From assembly GCA_029259725.1 (NCBI GenBank), contig JAJDER010000178.1, forward strand, positions 1-64,000: a DNA stretch of 64,000 bases, read 5' to 3'. The stretch is from Planctomycetota bacterium (GTDB lineage Bacteria > Planctomycetota > B15-G4). The position numbers were made by a program, and so were the translations under genes. Within the stretch, counting starts at the first letter, position 1. Each line of letters begins with the position of its first letter. The notes under the pieces are model-generated. The model saw only the letters and a list, made by a program, of their open reading frames with translations. It did no database searches and was not told the DNA's origin. Shown here piece by piece: positions 32,983 to 42,243 of this stretch.

Positions 32983-35577
32983 TCAGTACGCGTAGGCTTC
33001 GGTGTGCACGATCACACCGTCGACGAGGACGTCGAAGGTCCCCGTCGCCTGCGGCCCGTAGGTGAAGGCGATGTCCTTCTCCAGGATGATCGGGAACTCG
33101 CCGTCGTCCTGCGGCGCCATCAGATCGGTGCGCACGGTGAGCTCCGGGGTCCCCGGATCACTGTGCACGTCGATGACCAGGTTGGCGGCCGGTCCGAGCC
33201 GGCGCCCCGCGGCGTCGCGCGGCGTCAACACGGCCTTGTACATGTGCGCGCCCGCCTGGTGGATCGGGTTCGGCTGCTCGGCGTAGAAGCTGGTTTGTCC
33301 CGGGTCGACGGCGCCGCCCACCTCGACCCGGATGTTCATGCCGGTGAGGATCCCATCGACCTTCACGTTGAAGACCACTGTCGTGGCGATCGGCGGGCCC
33401 GTGAAGGTGAAGACGTAGCGGCCGTCACCGAGATCGCTGCTGCTGTCGGGCTGGGCGCCGCTGGTCGCGGCGATGTCCACGTCGTGGCCCGGGCCGAGCG
33501 CCACACCACGGCTGTCACAGGGCGTGCACTCGATGCTGAAGCTCTGGCTGGTGGGGCGGATCGCCTCGGGGCGCACGAACACGTGGCTCGACGGGCCGTC
33601 ACAGCCCCCCACCACCTGCACGCTCGGGCGGATCATGGGCACGAAGCCGTTGAAGCTCGTCTCGACGCGGTACTCCCCGGACACGGCCGGCACGTCGAAG
33701 GTCCGAGTGAACTCGTTGCCGGCCACCCAGGCCACCGGACCCGTCGCCGTGGCGCCGGGCATCTCGATGGTGACGACGGCGTTCTCGTCCAGCGGGACGC
33801 CCTGGGCGTCGTGGGCGAAGACCGTGACCGGAAGGGTAGTCGGTGCGCCCGACAGGCCGGAGCCCAGCGCAGGCACGGTCTGGATCGGGACGTCGAAGAG
33901 CACCGGTTCGACCGCCAGCAACTCGCTCCCCGCGGGCACGGCGCCGTAGCGCAGCCGCAGGCCCGAGGGCATGGTCACCACGAGGTCCGCGTCCGGCTCG
34001 TAGCCGAGGGCGAGGAGTTCCTCCTTGGCGTTGTCGCTCACCGTGGAGCCCTGCGCGCCGATCATGCGCAGGTGCGAGAGGCCGCCGGCCCCGTTGCGCT
34101 GGATCTTGGCGCCGATGCCGTGGGGCGCCGACGTTCCCGCCTGCACCTCGACCATGATGCCGCCCTGGCCGTAGCGCGGGATCTGGTTCTCGTAGTACCG
34201 CAGGCGACCGGCGGTCTCGACGATGAACACGTCGACGTCACCGTCCCCATCCATGTCGCCGATGGCGGCGGCGCGCTCGTCGTTCAGGTCGGTCAGGTCG
34301 AAGCGATAGCTCCCGTCACCGAAGACGAAGTCCACTTCCGGCCCGAGGCCACGGAACAGGAAGTCACGCTGCTTGAGCGGCCACTGAGTCTGAGCCCCGC
34401 CGCCCGTGACGTGACCGTTCACGACGAGCAGGTCGACCCACGGGTCCATGTCGGCGTTGAAGAAGCTGGTGCCCCAGCCCACGGCTCCGTCGGTGAGCCC
34501 GAAGTTGAGGTAGTCGGGGACCACGGCGGCCGAGACGTTGTACTCGTCGTCGGCACGCTCCCACGGCGTGCCCGTCGTCTCCCACTCGTGGTTGATGAGC
34601 AGGTGGTTGGCGTGGACGTCGGTCTTGTAGATGTCGAAGTCGCCGTCGTAGTCCACGTCGGCGATGGCGATCCCCATGATGCCGGCCTGCGTGTTGGCGC
34701 CGCTGTCGGGCGCGGTGTCGATCCAGGTGCCGTCGGGCTGACCGGCCAGGAAGTTGTCCAGCGAGTTGTTGGCCATGCCGGTGGCGTTGGTGGCCAGCCA
34801 GTCCTGGCCGGTGACGACGTCGGGCAGGCCGTCGCCGTTGAAGTCGCCCAGCGCCACGACGTGGGTCGAGCCGGCGACGTCGAGGCCCACCTCGGCCGAC
34901 AGGTCGGTGAAGGTGCCATCGCCGTTGTTGCGGTAGTAGTGGTTCGGCGTGGCGTGGAACTCGGCCACGTACAGGTCGAGCCAGCCGTCGAGGTCCAGGT
35001 CGTGGAAGCGGGCGTGGAGGCTGTGGCCCGACCCGATCGTGCCGGTCAGGCTGGTGATGTCGGTGAAGACACCCGTCCCGTCGTTGCGGTACATGCGGCT
35101 GCGGCCGGGTGCGGGCACGCCGTCGAAGCCGGGGTCCAGGGAACCCAGGAACAGGTCCAGGTCGCCGTCGTTGTCGATGTCGCCCAGCGCGACGCAGCGA
35201 TCGAACTCGCCGGTCTCGATGCCGGACGCGGCGGTGACGTCGACGAACTGGGTGCCCTCGTTGAGGAACACCGCGTTCCTGGAGAGACCGCCGGCCGCGA
35301 CGAGATCCAGGTCACCATCGCCGTCGAGGTCGCCCAAGGCCACGCCGCTGCCCGAGAAGCTGTGCATGGGCGAGCCGTTGATGCGGTCAATGCCACTCAC
35401 CGCCGTGTGCGCGATGCCCAGCTCGAGGGCGCGCTCGACGAAGCCTTCCGAGGGTGGGTGGATCTTCGCGCTCGAACGAGGATCCAGGCTGAAGCCCTGG
35501 GCGGACAGGGCAGTCGCCGTGACGACGAGCGCCACCGCGAGACGAATCGTGTGTGAGGTCCGGGTGTCATGCCCCAT
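32983..35577 (-). CDS. Secreted FG-GAP / ASPIC-UnbV protein, array copy 4, with Ig-like tail
   Basis: Largest copy, 864 residues. Signal peptide (LAVALVVTATALSAQ), FG-GAP blades (DLDGDGDLDLV, DIDNDGDLDLF, DLDLDGWLDLY, DFNGDGLPDVV, DMDGDGDVDVF), a degenerate ASPIC/UnbV segment (HGIGAKIQRNGAGG, VVTMPSGLRLRYG), then about 300 residues of two or three immunoglobulin-like modules (PVTVFAHDAQGVPLDENAVV; FSIECTPCDSRGVALGPG; YKAVLTPRDAAGRRLGPA). The extra modules resemble invasin-type spacers and suggest the propeller is held away from the cell surface. It lacks the SFTDVT start of copies 1, 3 and 5. Confidence 0.88.
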   Translation of the reverse strand: MGHDTRTSHTIRLAVALVVTATALSAQGFSLDPRSSAKIHPPSEGFVERALELGIAHTAVSGIDRINGSPMHSFSGSGVALGDLDGDGDLDLVAAGGLSRNAVFLNEGTQFVDVTAASGIETGEFDRCVALGDIDNDGDLDLFLGSLDPGFDGVPAPGRSRMYRNDGTGVFTDITSLTGTIGSGHSLHARFHDLDLDGWLDLYVAEFHATPNHYYRNNGDGTFTDLSAEVGLDVAGSTHVVALGDFNGDGLPDVVTGQDWLATNATGMANNSLDNFLAGQPDGTWIDTAPDSGANTQAGIMGIAIADVDYDGDFDIYKTDVHANHLLINHEWETTGTPWERADDEYNVSAAVVPDYLNFGLTDGAVGWGTSFFNADMDPWVDLLVVNGHVTGGGAQTQWPLKQRDFLFRGLGPEVDFVFGDGSYRFDLTDLNDERAAAIGDMDGDGDVDVFIVETAGRLRYYENQIPRYGQGGIMVEVQAGTSAPHGIGAKIQRNGAGGLSHLRMIGAQGSTVSDNAKEELLALGYEPDADLVVTMPSGLRLRYGAVPAGSELLAVEPVLFDVPIQTVPALGSGLSGAPTTLPVTVFAHDAQGVPLDENAVVTIEMPGATATGPVAWVAGNEFTRTFDVPAVSGEYRVETSFNGFVPMIRPSVQVVGGCDGPSSHVFVRPEAIRPTSQSFSIECTPCDSRGVALGPGHDVDIAATSGAQPDSSSDLGDGRYVFTFTGPPIATTVVFNVKVDGILTGMNIRVEVGGAVDPGQTSFYAEQPNPIHQAGAHMYKAVLTPRDAAGRRLGPAANLVIDVHSDPGTPELTVRTDLMAPQDDGEFPIILEKDIAFTYGPQATGTFDVLVDGVIVHTEAYAY

Positions 35578-35674
35578 GGTTGCGCCCCCAGCGCGTGCTT
35601 GCTCGTGTGTGTGGTCGAATCACGGGCCCGCTCCGTGCCCCGGAGCGGACCCGCGGGTGTCCTCTTGCTTCGAT

Positions 35675-37369
35675 TCAGTGGCCTGCGCGTCCGGTCTGCG
35701 GCGGACCTGCGGTCGCCGGCGCGGGCTTGGAGATGGTCACGCGCTGCATGGTCGTGACGCCGTACACGTGCGTGGACTGGCCGTCGGGCCAGACCAGTTC
35801 GAGATCCACGGCTCCGGCGTACTGGCCGAGCCCGAACCAGGCGCGCGTCGGCGCCTGCGACATGAACTGGTCGCTGCACTCGAGCTCGCGCAGGTAGCGG
35901 GTGTTGCCCGGGATCGTGAGCGTGATCCGCGTGCCCACGGCGTGACTGTTGGTGCCGCCGGTGCGGGCCTCGATCTCGATCCAGCGACCGACCGTGGCCG
36001 GGTCGTTCTTCCACAACTGGAGACCCACGTCGTTGCTGGAGGTGAGCACGTCGAGGGCGCCGTCGCGGTTGTAGTCGAAGACCACGAGCCCGCGTCCCTG
36101 CTGGTCCTCGACGAGCCCCATGGAGGCGGCCTCGTCGGTGAAGTTGCCGAAGCCGTCGTTCATGAAGGCGCGGGTGGTGTCGAACAGGTACTCGGGGTAG
36201 GTCGGCTCCATCGGCCAGCCGTTGGTGTGGAGCAGGTCCAGGAAGCGGTTGTTGTCGATGTCCGCCCACTGCGCGCCCCAGCCCCAGCCGCCGTCGCGCA
36301 CGCCGGCGGCATCGGTGCCGTCGGTGAAGGTGCCGTCGCCGTTGTTGACGTAGAGGCGGTTGCCGGACCAGCCCCAGTTGGGCTCCGGCAGCGGGCCGAC
36401 GTCGTTGTAGATGGCCGAGACGAAGACGTCGAGGTCGTTGTCGCCGTCGAAGTCGGCGATGGTCGAACCCATGCCGTTCTCGTCGGTGCCGAATCCGGCC
36501 GCGACCGTCGTGTTGACGAAGGTCATGTTCCCGTCGTTGCGCAGCAGCGTGCTCGTGTCGAAGTCGCCGGCCCAGAGCACGTCCTTGTCTCCGTCACCGT
36601 CGATGTCCACGATGTGCGGCGAGAAGCCATGCGCCCAGTTGGCCGGGTCCGTCTTGATGTTGACCGGCGTGCGGTCCCTGAAGGTGCCGTCACCCTGGTT
36701 GAGCAGCATGTTGATCGGACGCGGGCCGTCGTGCGGCAAGGACCAGCTGACGCCGACGAGATCCACCAGGCCGTCACCGTTGATGTCGCCGGCCGCGACG
36801 CCCCAGTAGCCGCTGTCGAGCAGGCCGGCTTCCTCGGCGGACTCGGTGAAGGTGCCGTCGCCGTCGTTGCGCCAGAAGTAGTTGCGGTGGAACTGGAGCT
36901 TGGGACCCGGACTGAGGTCGACGCCGGCCGGCGAGTTGGGTCCGGTGAGCGTGCCTCCGCCGGGCAGCATCGCCACCGGGCCGGGGTAGACGTCCTCGAT
37001 CGTGGTGAGCAGCAGGTCGAGGTCGCCGTCGTCGTCCGCGTCGAACCACAGCGCCTGCGCGCCGGAGGCCATGACACCCACGCCTGCGGCCTCGGTCACG
37101 TCGATGAACGCGCCGCGCTGGTCGTTGCGGAACAGCTTCGTCGACTGACCGCTCCCGCCGTGCCAGAAGATGTCGTCCCAGCCGTCGCCGTCGTAGTCAC
37201 CCACGGCCACGCTGTCCGTCATGATCTGGAAGTGAGCGGTCAGGGGCGCGACCACGTGGGCCCCGCCGAGACCTGAGTCATTGGTGACGTCGGTGAAGCT
37301 CTGCGCGGAGAGACCGGTGGTCAATGCGAGAGCGGCGGTACCGACGCAAGAGAGGCGGGTCCACGCCAT
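35675..37369 (-). CDS. Secreted FG-GAP / ASPIC-UnbV protein, array copy 5
   Basis: Protein of 564 residues, same plan as copies 1 and 3: signal peptide (GTAALALTTGLSAQ), SFTDVTNDSGLGGAHVV, blades with DYDGDGWDDIF, DADDDGDLDLL, DINGDGLVDLV, DIDGDGDKDVL and DFDGDNDLDVF loops, and an ASPIC/UnbV C-terminus (NSHAVGTRITLTIPGN, LELVWPDGQSTHVYG). AGGA precedes the ATG at 37369; the longer in-frame stretch upstream has no signal-peptide character. It is the first gene of the array in the direction of transcription. Confidence 0.9.
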   Translation of the reverse strand: MAWTRLSCVGTAALALTTGLSAQSFTDVTNDSGLGGAHVVAPLTAHFQIMTDSVAVGDYDGDGWDDIFWHGGSGQSTKLFRNDQRGAFIDVTEAAGVGVMASGAQALWFDADDDGDLDLLLTTIEDVYPGPVAMLPGGGTLTGPNSPAGVDLSPGPKLQFHRNYFWRNDGDGTFTESAEEAGLLDSGYWGVAAGDINGDGLVDLVGVSWSLPHDGPRPINMLLNQGDGTFRDRTPVNIKTDPANWAHGFSPHIVDIDGDGDKDVLWAGDFDTSTLLRNDGNMTFVNTTVAAGFGTDENGMGSTIADFDGDNDLDVFVSAIYNDVGPLPEPNWGWSGNRLYVNNGDGTFTDGTDAAGVRDGGWGWGAQWADIDNNRFLDLLHTNGWPMEPTYPEYLFDTTRAFMNDGFGNFTDEAASMGLVEDQQGRGLVVFDYNRDGALDVLTSSNDVGLQLWKNDPATVGRWIEIEARTGGTNSHAVGTRITLTIPGNTRYLRELECSDQFMSQAPTRAWFGLGQYAGAVDLELVWPDGQSTHVYGVTTMQRVTISKPAPATAGPPQTGRAGH

Positions 37370-37748
37370 GGTGATGTTCCTCCTGCCCGTTCCGCCGGGG
37401 AACGCGAGAAGCGCCCGGCGGGGTGTCATGCCTGATGGTCCGAAGGCTTGGTTGCCCGAAGCCCTGGTCGAGTTGCCCGAACGATGCGGAGGCCCGGGGA
37501 GGGTCCGCATATGGCCTACAGCCTATCTCAGACTCAATGAACCGGCGACTGCATCCTCGACGCGGTCGACGGGAGGGCCGTCAGCGGCAGGGTCCGGCGG
37601 CAGGGATCGGCGGCACCGGCACACCCGTCCTCGCCGGAAGAGGCCCTCCGGCACGCTTTCGAAGACACACCGGGTCCCGCGCCCTCGCTGCCCGTTCAGG
37701 CCTGCTTCGAAGAAGCCGGCGTCCCGGACCCGACTCTCGGAACCGGAA
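37370..37748. other. 379-bp spacer upstream of FG-GAP copy 5
   Basis: No gene visible. The left part must carry the promoter and ribosome site of copy 5. Around 37575-37620 there are imperfect short repeats (GGCAGGG and CGGCGGCA units). I see no further decayed FG-GAP or acyltransferase sequence here. Confidence 0.5.
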
Positions 37749-39152
37749 TCAGAACTGGAAGTAGACGAAGGGGGTGTAGCCCGCGGCGCAGAACGGCAGG
37801 ACCAGACCGAAGGCCAGCCCGTAGACGACCGAGAACGCCGGGTCCGAGAGCGACCGGAACGAGGGTGCCAGCCAGCGCCGGGACATGGCCACGTGGGTCA
37901 CGGAGAAGGCCGCGATCAGCGCCCACCAGAGTGTCGGGATCGTCTGCGGGTTCAGCATGCCTCGACCGGCCTCGATCACGCCCACCAGCCCGAGGTAGTA
38001 ATTCCCGGCGATGCCCAGGTCCGCGGCGCGGAAGGGGACGAACGAGAGCACCACGATGCCCGCCGCGTAGGGCAAACCGAGCACCGAGAGCCTCCCGAAG
38101 CTGCGCCCGCGCAGCAGCCGTTCGACCACCAGGAAGGCCCCGTGGTAGAGCCCCCACAGGACGAACCGGGCGTCGGCGCCGTGCCACAACCCGCACAGGA
38201 AGAACACGATCAGCAGGTTCACGTAGATCCGCACGGGCCCCTTCTTGTTGCCGCCCAGGGGGATGTAGACGTAGTCGCGAAACCAGGTCGCGAGGCTGAT
38301 GTGCCAGCGTTGCCAGAAGGCTGTGACGCTGCGGGAGAGCCAGGGGAAATCGAAGTTGAGGCCGAGTTCGTAGCCGAGCAGGCCCGCCGTGGCGATGGCC
38401 ATGTCGCTGTACCCGGAGAAGTCGCAGTAGACCTGCAGCGCGCACAGCAGCAGCGCCAGCCAGCGCGCCGAGATCGCGAAGGCATCCGGGTTGGCGAAGA
38501 CCTGGTCCACCACCGGCGCGACGTTGTCGGCGATGCAGGCCTTCTTGATGAACCCGAACAGGAACAGGGTCAGGCAGGGTCGCCAGGCGATCTCGCCCCA
38601 GCGCTTGATCGTCTCGAGTTGCGGCAGGAAGTCGGTGGCGCGCACGATCGGGCCGGCCACGAGCTGCGGGAAGAAGGCCACGAACACCGCGAAGTCACGT
38701 AGCGACGTGATCGGCGCGAGGATCCTGCGGTAGACGTCGATGGTGTAGCTGAGCGTCTGCAGCGTGTAGAAGCTGATGCCCACGGGCAGCACGACCGAGA
38801 GCGTCGCGAGCGGGAAGCCCAGCCCGATGCTCGTGAAGAACGCGTGACCCGACTCGACGAAGAAGTCGTAGTACTTGAAGACACCCAGCAGGCCGAGGTT
38901 GGCGACGAGGCTCACCAGCAGCCAGCGGCGGCGGATGCCGGGGCGTTCCTCCGTGGCCAGCTTGAGTCCGACCACGTAGTCGATCACCGTCGACGCCGCG
39001 ATCAGGGCCAGGAACCGGTAGTCCCAGCTGCCGTAGAACACGTAGCTGCAGACCAGCAGCCAGGTCTTGCGCCAGCCGTTGCGCGGCAGGGCCCAGTAGA
39101 CGCCGAAGCACACGGCGAAGAAGACGAAGAACACCGCCTGGGTGAAGAGCAC
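37749..39152 (-). CDS. MBOAT-family membrane O-acyltransferase (AlgI-like)
   Basis: Moves acyl groups, usually acetyl, across the inner membrane onto an extracytoplasmic sugar or peptide. The 467-residue polytopic protein shows the AlgI-type signatures YWALPRNGWRKTWLLVCSYVFYG, VFKYYDF, LPVGISFYTLQTLSYTIDVYR and FPQLVAGPIVRA, with the catalytic His pair in GLWHGADARFVLWGLYHG. A GTG start is used, 6 bp after the stop of the SGNH gene with which it forms a pair. The likely substrate is an exopolysaccharide or cell-envelope glycan; no polysaccharide genes are adjacent, so the target is open. Confidence 0.92.
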   Translation of the reverse strand: MLFTQAVFFVFFAVCFGVYWALPRNGWRKTWLLVCSYVFYGSWDYRFLALIAASTVIDYVVGLKLATEERPGIRRRWLLVSLVANLGLLGVFKYYDFFVESGHAFFTSIGLGFPLATLSVVLPVGISFYTLQTLSYTIDVYRRILAPITSLRDFAVFVAFFPQLVAGPIVRATDFLPQLETIKRWGEIAWRPCLTLFLFGFIKKACIADNVAPVVDQVFANPDAFAISARWLALLLCALQVYCDFSGYSDMAIATAGLLGYELGLNFDFPWLSRSVTAFWQRWHISLATWFRDYVYIPLGGNKKGPVRIYVNLLIVFFLCGLWHGADARFVLWGLYHGAFLVVERLLRGRSFGRLSVLGLPYAAGIVVLSFVPFRAADLGIAGNYYLGLVGVIEAGRGMLNPQTIPTLWWALIAAFSVTHVAMSRRWLAPSFRSLSDPAFSVVYGLAFGLVLPFCAAGYTPFVYFQF

Positions 39153-39158
39153 GGCCGG

Positions 39159-40259
39159 TCAGCCCTCCTCTTCGAGCAGCTCGACGATCTGATCGGCGAA
39201 CAGACGACTGAAGAGCACGGCGGCTTCGGTGGTGAGGTGGTTGACGTCGTAGCGCCGCTCCAGCTCGTACAGCTCGGGGTACGCGTCCGGCTGGTCGAAA
39301 CGCAGCAGCTCGGGCAGGTGACCCTCTTCGTGCAACGCCGTGACCACCGGGAGCGTGATCGAGTTCGGGGGCATCACGTAGATGACCCGGATGCCCGCCG
39401 CCGTGAGCCGCTCGAGTTGCCGCCGTTGCGCGTCGAGGTGCCAGATCTCCGCGGGGAAGCGCTTGCGCAGGTCGGCTCGCAGTTGGCGCAGACGGCCGAG
39501 GTACTCGTTCGGATCGGCGCGATGCCGCTGCCCGGCGGCCCGCAGGCCCGGTTGCCAGACGCTGCTCATGCCCTGGAAGCCGGCGCCCGTGTCCATCTGG
39601 CCGTCCGCGAACTGCGACGCCGGGCCATGGCCGAGGAGGTCCTTCAGGATGCGCGCGCCCTGGCCGTAGGCCGTCTGGCGCCAGCCGAAGAGCCGCAGGT
39701 GGATCTGGATCATGTTGAGCCGCGCGACCAGCGAACCGTCCATGCCCCAGGCCGCATCGATGGCCGAGAGCGTCTGCTCCGTCGAGTGCCACCACACGCT
39801 GCGCTCGGTGAAACGGTTGCGCTTGGTGATGAACGGGTCGTAGGCGCGCGGTTCGATGAACACGAAGCGCAGTTGCTGCCCGGGGAACTCGAGCAGCGAC
39901 GCGAGCATGTCGTCGATCTCGTAGCCCTTCATGCCCTCGCCGCCGAGGTTGAACGAACGCAGCGAGATGCCGCGCTCGGCCAGTCGCTTGTCGATGACGC
40001 GCGGGGCGAACGAGCGCCAGACCATGCTGGAGCCGACGAACACGGCGTCGTATTTCGCGATGTGCTCCTCGAGGTAGGCCATCTTCTCGGAGACCGAGAA
40101 GCCGGCCGGGCGCGGCATCAGCCCCGATGCCGTCAGGCTGACCGCCAGGAAGCTCGCCGCGAAGAGCCCGAACAGCCGGGCCAGCCGCGCGCCGGACACC
40201 GGCTCGAGCGCGGGCGCGGCCGGCGTCGGGACGTCGTGCGGAGTGGACTCGAGGGGCAT
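39159..40259 (-). CDS. SGNH-type partner of the MBOAT acyltransferase
   Basis: A 366-residue protein with one N-terminal helix (LFGLFAASFLAVSLTASGL) and an extracytoplasmic SGNH-like domain: FVGSSMVWRSF supplies the Ser block, MPPNSIT the Asn region and YDVNHLTTEAA the Asp-His pair near the C-terminus. In AlgJ/AlgX-like and DltD-like systems such a protein passes the acyl group received from the MBOAT partner to the polymer. Located 6 bp upstream of the MBOAT gene on the same strand. Start at the ATG at 40259. I do not see the full AlgX carbohydrate-binding domain. Confidence 0.78.
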   Translation of the reverse strand: MPLESTPHDVPTPAAPALEPVSGARLARLFGLFAASFLAVSLTASGLMPRPAGFSVSEKMAYLEEHIAKYDAVFVGSSMVWRSFAPRVIDKRLAERGISLRSFNLGGEGMKGYEIDDMLASLLEFPGQQLRFVFIEPRAYDPFITKRNRFTERSVWWHSTEQTLSAIDAAWGMDGSLVARLNMIQIHLRLFGWRQTAYGQGARILKDLLGHGPASQFADGQMDTGAGFQGMSSVWQPGLRAAGQRHRADPNEYLGRLRQLRADLRKRFPAEIWHLDAQRRQLERLTAAGIRVIYVMPPNSITLPVVTALHEEGHLPELLRFDQPDAYPELYELERRYDVNHLTTEAAVLFSRLFADQIVELLEEEG

Positions 40260-40378
40260 GGCGGACCGGACCGGGGGACGGGACAGGGGAGTCTATCTTC
40301 GTCCTCGGGACGTTTCCCCCGCGCCTTCGCCCCGGACACCCATCGGCTAACATCCACTCGGGCAAGAGGAGCACGACC

Positions 40379-41083
40379 ATGGCGGTCCTCACGGGGACGA
40401 GCGGCTTCAGCTACAAGGAGTGGAAGGGTTCCTTCTACCCGGCCGACGTCCGCGCCGAGGACATGCTCGCCGCCTACGCCGAGCGCCTCGGCGCCGTCGA
40501 GATCAACAACACCTTCTATCGCATGCCCAGGTCCGCCGTCCTGGAGGGCTGGGCCGAGCAGGTGCCGGAGGACTTCCGGTTCGCCATCAAGGCCTCGCGT
40601 CGGATCACGCACTTCTCGCGGCTGAAGGAGCCGGACGAACTCCTCGGCTACCTGCTCGCGGCCACGGCGCACCTCGGGAGCAAGCTCGGCACGCTCCTGT
40701 TCCAGCTCCCGCCGAACATGAAGGCCGACGTCGACCGACTCGCGACCTTCCTGGCGGCGCTGCCCGACGGCACCCCGGCCGCCTTCGAGTTCCGTCACCC
40801 GTCCTGGCACGACCAGGCGGTGTACGCGCTGCTGACCGAGCACGACTGCGCGCTGGTGACGAGCGAGTCGGACGAGGAGGACGAGCCGCCCGCCGTGGTG
40901 GCGACCGCGGGCTGGGGCTACCTGCGCCTGCGCCGCACCGACTACGACGAGGCGCGCCTCGCCGCCTGGAGATCGGTCATCGACGCGCAGGCGTGGAGCC
41001 ACGCCTTCGTGTTCTTCAAGCACGAGGACGCGGGCGCCGGCCCGGCCCTCGCGGCGCGCATGGCCGCGCTGTTCGGCTCCTGA
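40379..41083 (+). CDS. DUF72-family TIM-barrel protein
   Basis: Cytosolic 234-residue protein of the DUF72 (YecE-like) family, with the start TSGFSYKEWKGSFYP, EINNTFYRMP, FAIKASRRITHF, LLFQLPPNM, FEFRHPSWHD and YLRLRRTDYDE. The fold is a TIM barrel; no activity has been established for the family. AGAGGAG precedes the ATG. Divergent from the SGNH gene and convergent with the type III PKS gene, whose reading frame runs 142 bp into it on the other strand. Confidence 0.92.
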   Translation: MAVLTGTSGFSYKEWKGSFYPADVRAEDMLAAYAERLGAVEINNTFYRMPRSAVLEGWAEQVPEDFRFAIKASRRITHFSRLKEPDELLGYLLAATAHLGSKLGTLLFQLPPNMKADVDRLATFLAALPDGTPAAFEFRHPSWHDQAVYALLTEHDCALVTSESDEEDEPPAVVATAGWGYLRLRRTDYDEARLAAWRSVIDAQAWSHAFVFFKHEDAGAGPALAARMAALFGS

Positions 41084-42243
41084 GCAGCAGTGCCACGCCC
41101 ACGAACGAGACGAGAAGCAGCTCGAAGCGCGTCGTCACCCGCCACAGCCTCGGGGCCGGTGAACAGGGTCACCTCCGCCACCAGGCCGGGGCCGAAGGCG
41201 AGGGCCACGCAGGGCCCGCGGGCCGCCGCTCGCCACAGCGCATCGAGCACGAAGAGCACCGTGGGCGAGGACATGTTGCCGTGACGGCGCAGCACCTCGC
41301 GCGAGGTGGCCAGGGCGTCCGGCCCGAGCCCGAGGGCACACTCCACTGCGCCGAGGATGCGCGTGCCGCCGGGGTGCACGGCCCAGCAACCCACGTCGTC
41401 CACGCCCAGACCGGCCTCGGCCAGCCAGCGGGAGAGCCAGGGGCCGAGATGCTCGGCGAGCAGCGCCGGCACCCGCGCCGAGAGCCCCATGCGGAACCCG
41501 TGGTCCCCCACCGTCCACGTCATCAGCTCGGCGCTGTCCCGGAACAGATGACTCCCGCTTCGCGCGATCCGCCAGGGCCGCGGCATCGCGGCTGGCTCCG
41601 GCGCCGTACCGATCACCGCCGCCGCCGCGCCGTCGCCGAAGAGGGCGTTGGCCACGACCTGTTCCTCGTCTTCCCAGCCGTGCTGCACGTGCACACTGCA
41701 GATCTCGGCGGCGACCAGCAGCACCCGCGCGTCGGGCTCGGCCTCCACGAACGCACGAGCGACGCGCAGACCGTTGAGCGCTCCGTGGCAGCCCATGAAG
41801 CCGATGTGCGTGCGCTGCACCGAGGGCGACAGGTCCAGATCGCGGATCAGCAGCTGATCGATCCCGGGCGCGCCGAAACCGGTGCAAGAGACCGTCACCA
41901 GATGAGTCATGCGGGACACGGCGACGTCGGCACGCTCGAGCGCCTCGGACGCCGCCGCGACGGCCAGGGGGCCGGCCACCTCGGCGTAGAGGGCCATCCG
42001 CGCCGCCGTGCCCGGCCCGTGCTCCGCCGTCGGGTCGGCGCCGGACGGCCAGGGGCTCGCGGAGCCCGGATCGAAGACGGCCGTCCGGCGGGTCTCGATC
42101 CCCGTGCGTCGATACAGCGCCCGGACGCCGCGCTCCTGTTCGGGCGGCAAGGGCGAGAGGCGCGTCATCAGCGCCAGGGCGGCGGCGCGATCGAGCTCCT
42201 GGGCCGGCACGGCGCGTCCCAGGCCGAGCAGGTACGCGCTCAC
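40942..42243 (-). CDS. Type III polyketide synthase
   Basis: Chalcone-synthase-fold enzyme that extends a fatty acyl or other starter with malonyl-CoA and cyclises it. The 433-residue frame holds the full triad: Cys152 in GFMGCHGALNGL, His290 in WAVHPGGTR and Asn323 in HGNMSSPTVL. The closing GFGPG-type loop is AFGPGLVAE (349-357). The GTG start overlaps the stop of the FAD oxidoreductase gene (GTGA). The family normally ends soon after the GPG loop; here about 70 low-complexity residues follow and overlap DUF72 antisense, so the tail may not be native. With the methyltransferase and oxidoreductase it resembles the Streptomyces srs operon for phenolic lipids and quinones. Confidence 0.9.
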   Translation of the reverse strand: MSAYLLGLGRAVPAQELDRAAALALMTRLSPLPPEQERGVRALYRRTGIETRRTAVFDPGSASPWPSGADPTAEHGPGTAARMALYAEVAGPLAVAAASEALERADVAVSRMTHLVTVSCTGFGAPGIDQLLIRDLDLSPSVQRTHIGFMGCHGALNGLRVARAFVEAEPDARVLLVAAEICSVHVQHGWEDEEQVVANALFGDGAAAAVIGTAPEPAAMPRPWRIARSGSHLFRDSAELMTWTVGDHGFRMGLSARVPALLAEHLGPWLSRWLAEAGLGVDDVGCWAVHPGGTRILGAVECALGLGPDALATSREVLRRHGNMSSPTVLFVLDALWRAAARGPCVALAFGPGLVAEVTLFTGPEAVAGDDALRAASRLVRGRGTAAQEPNSAAMRAARAGPAPASSCLKNTKAWLHACASMTDLQAARRASS

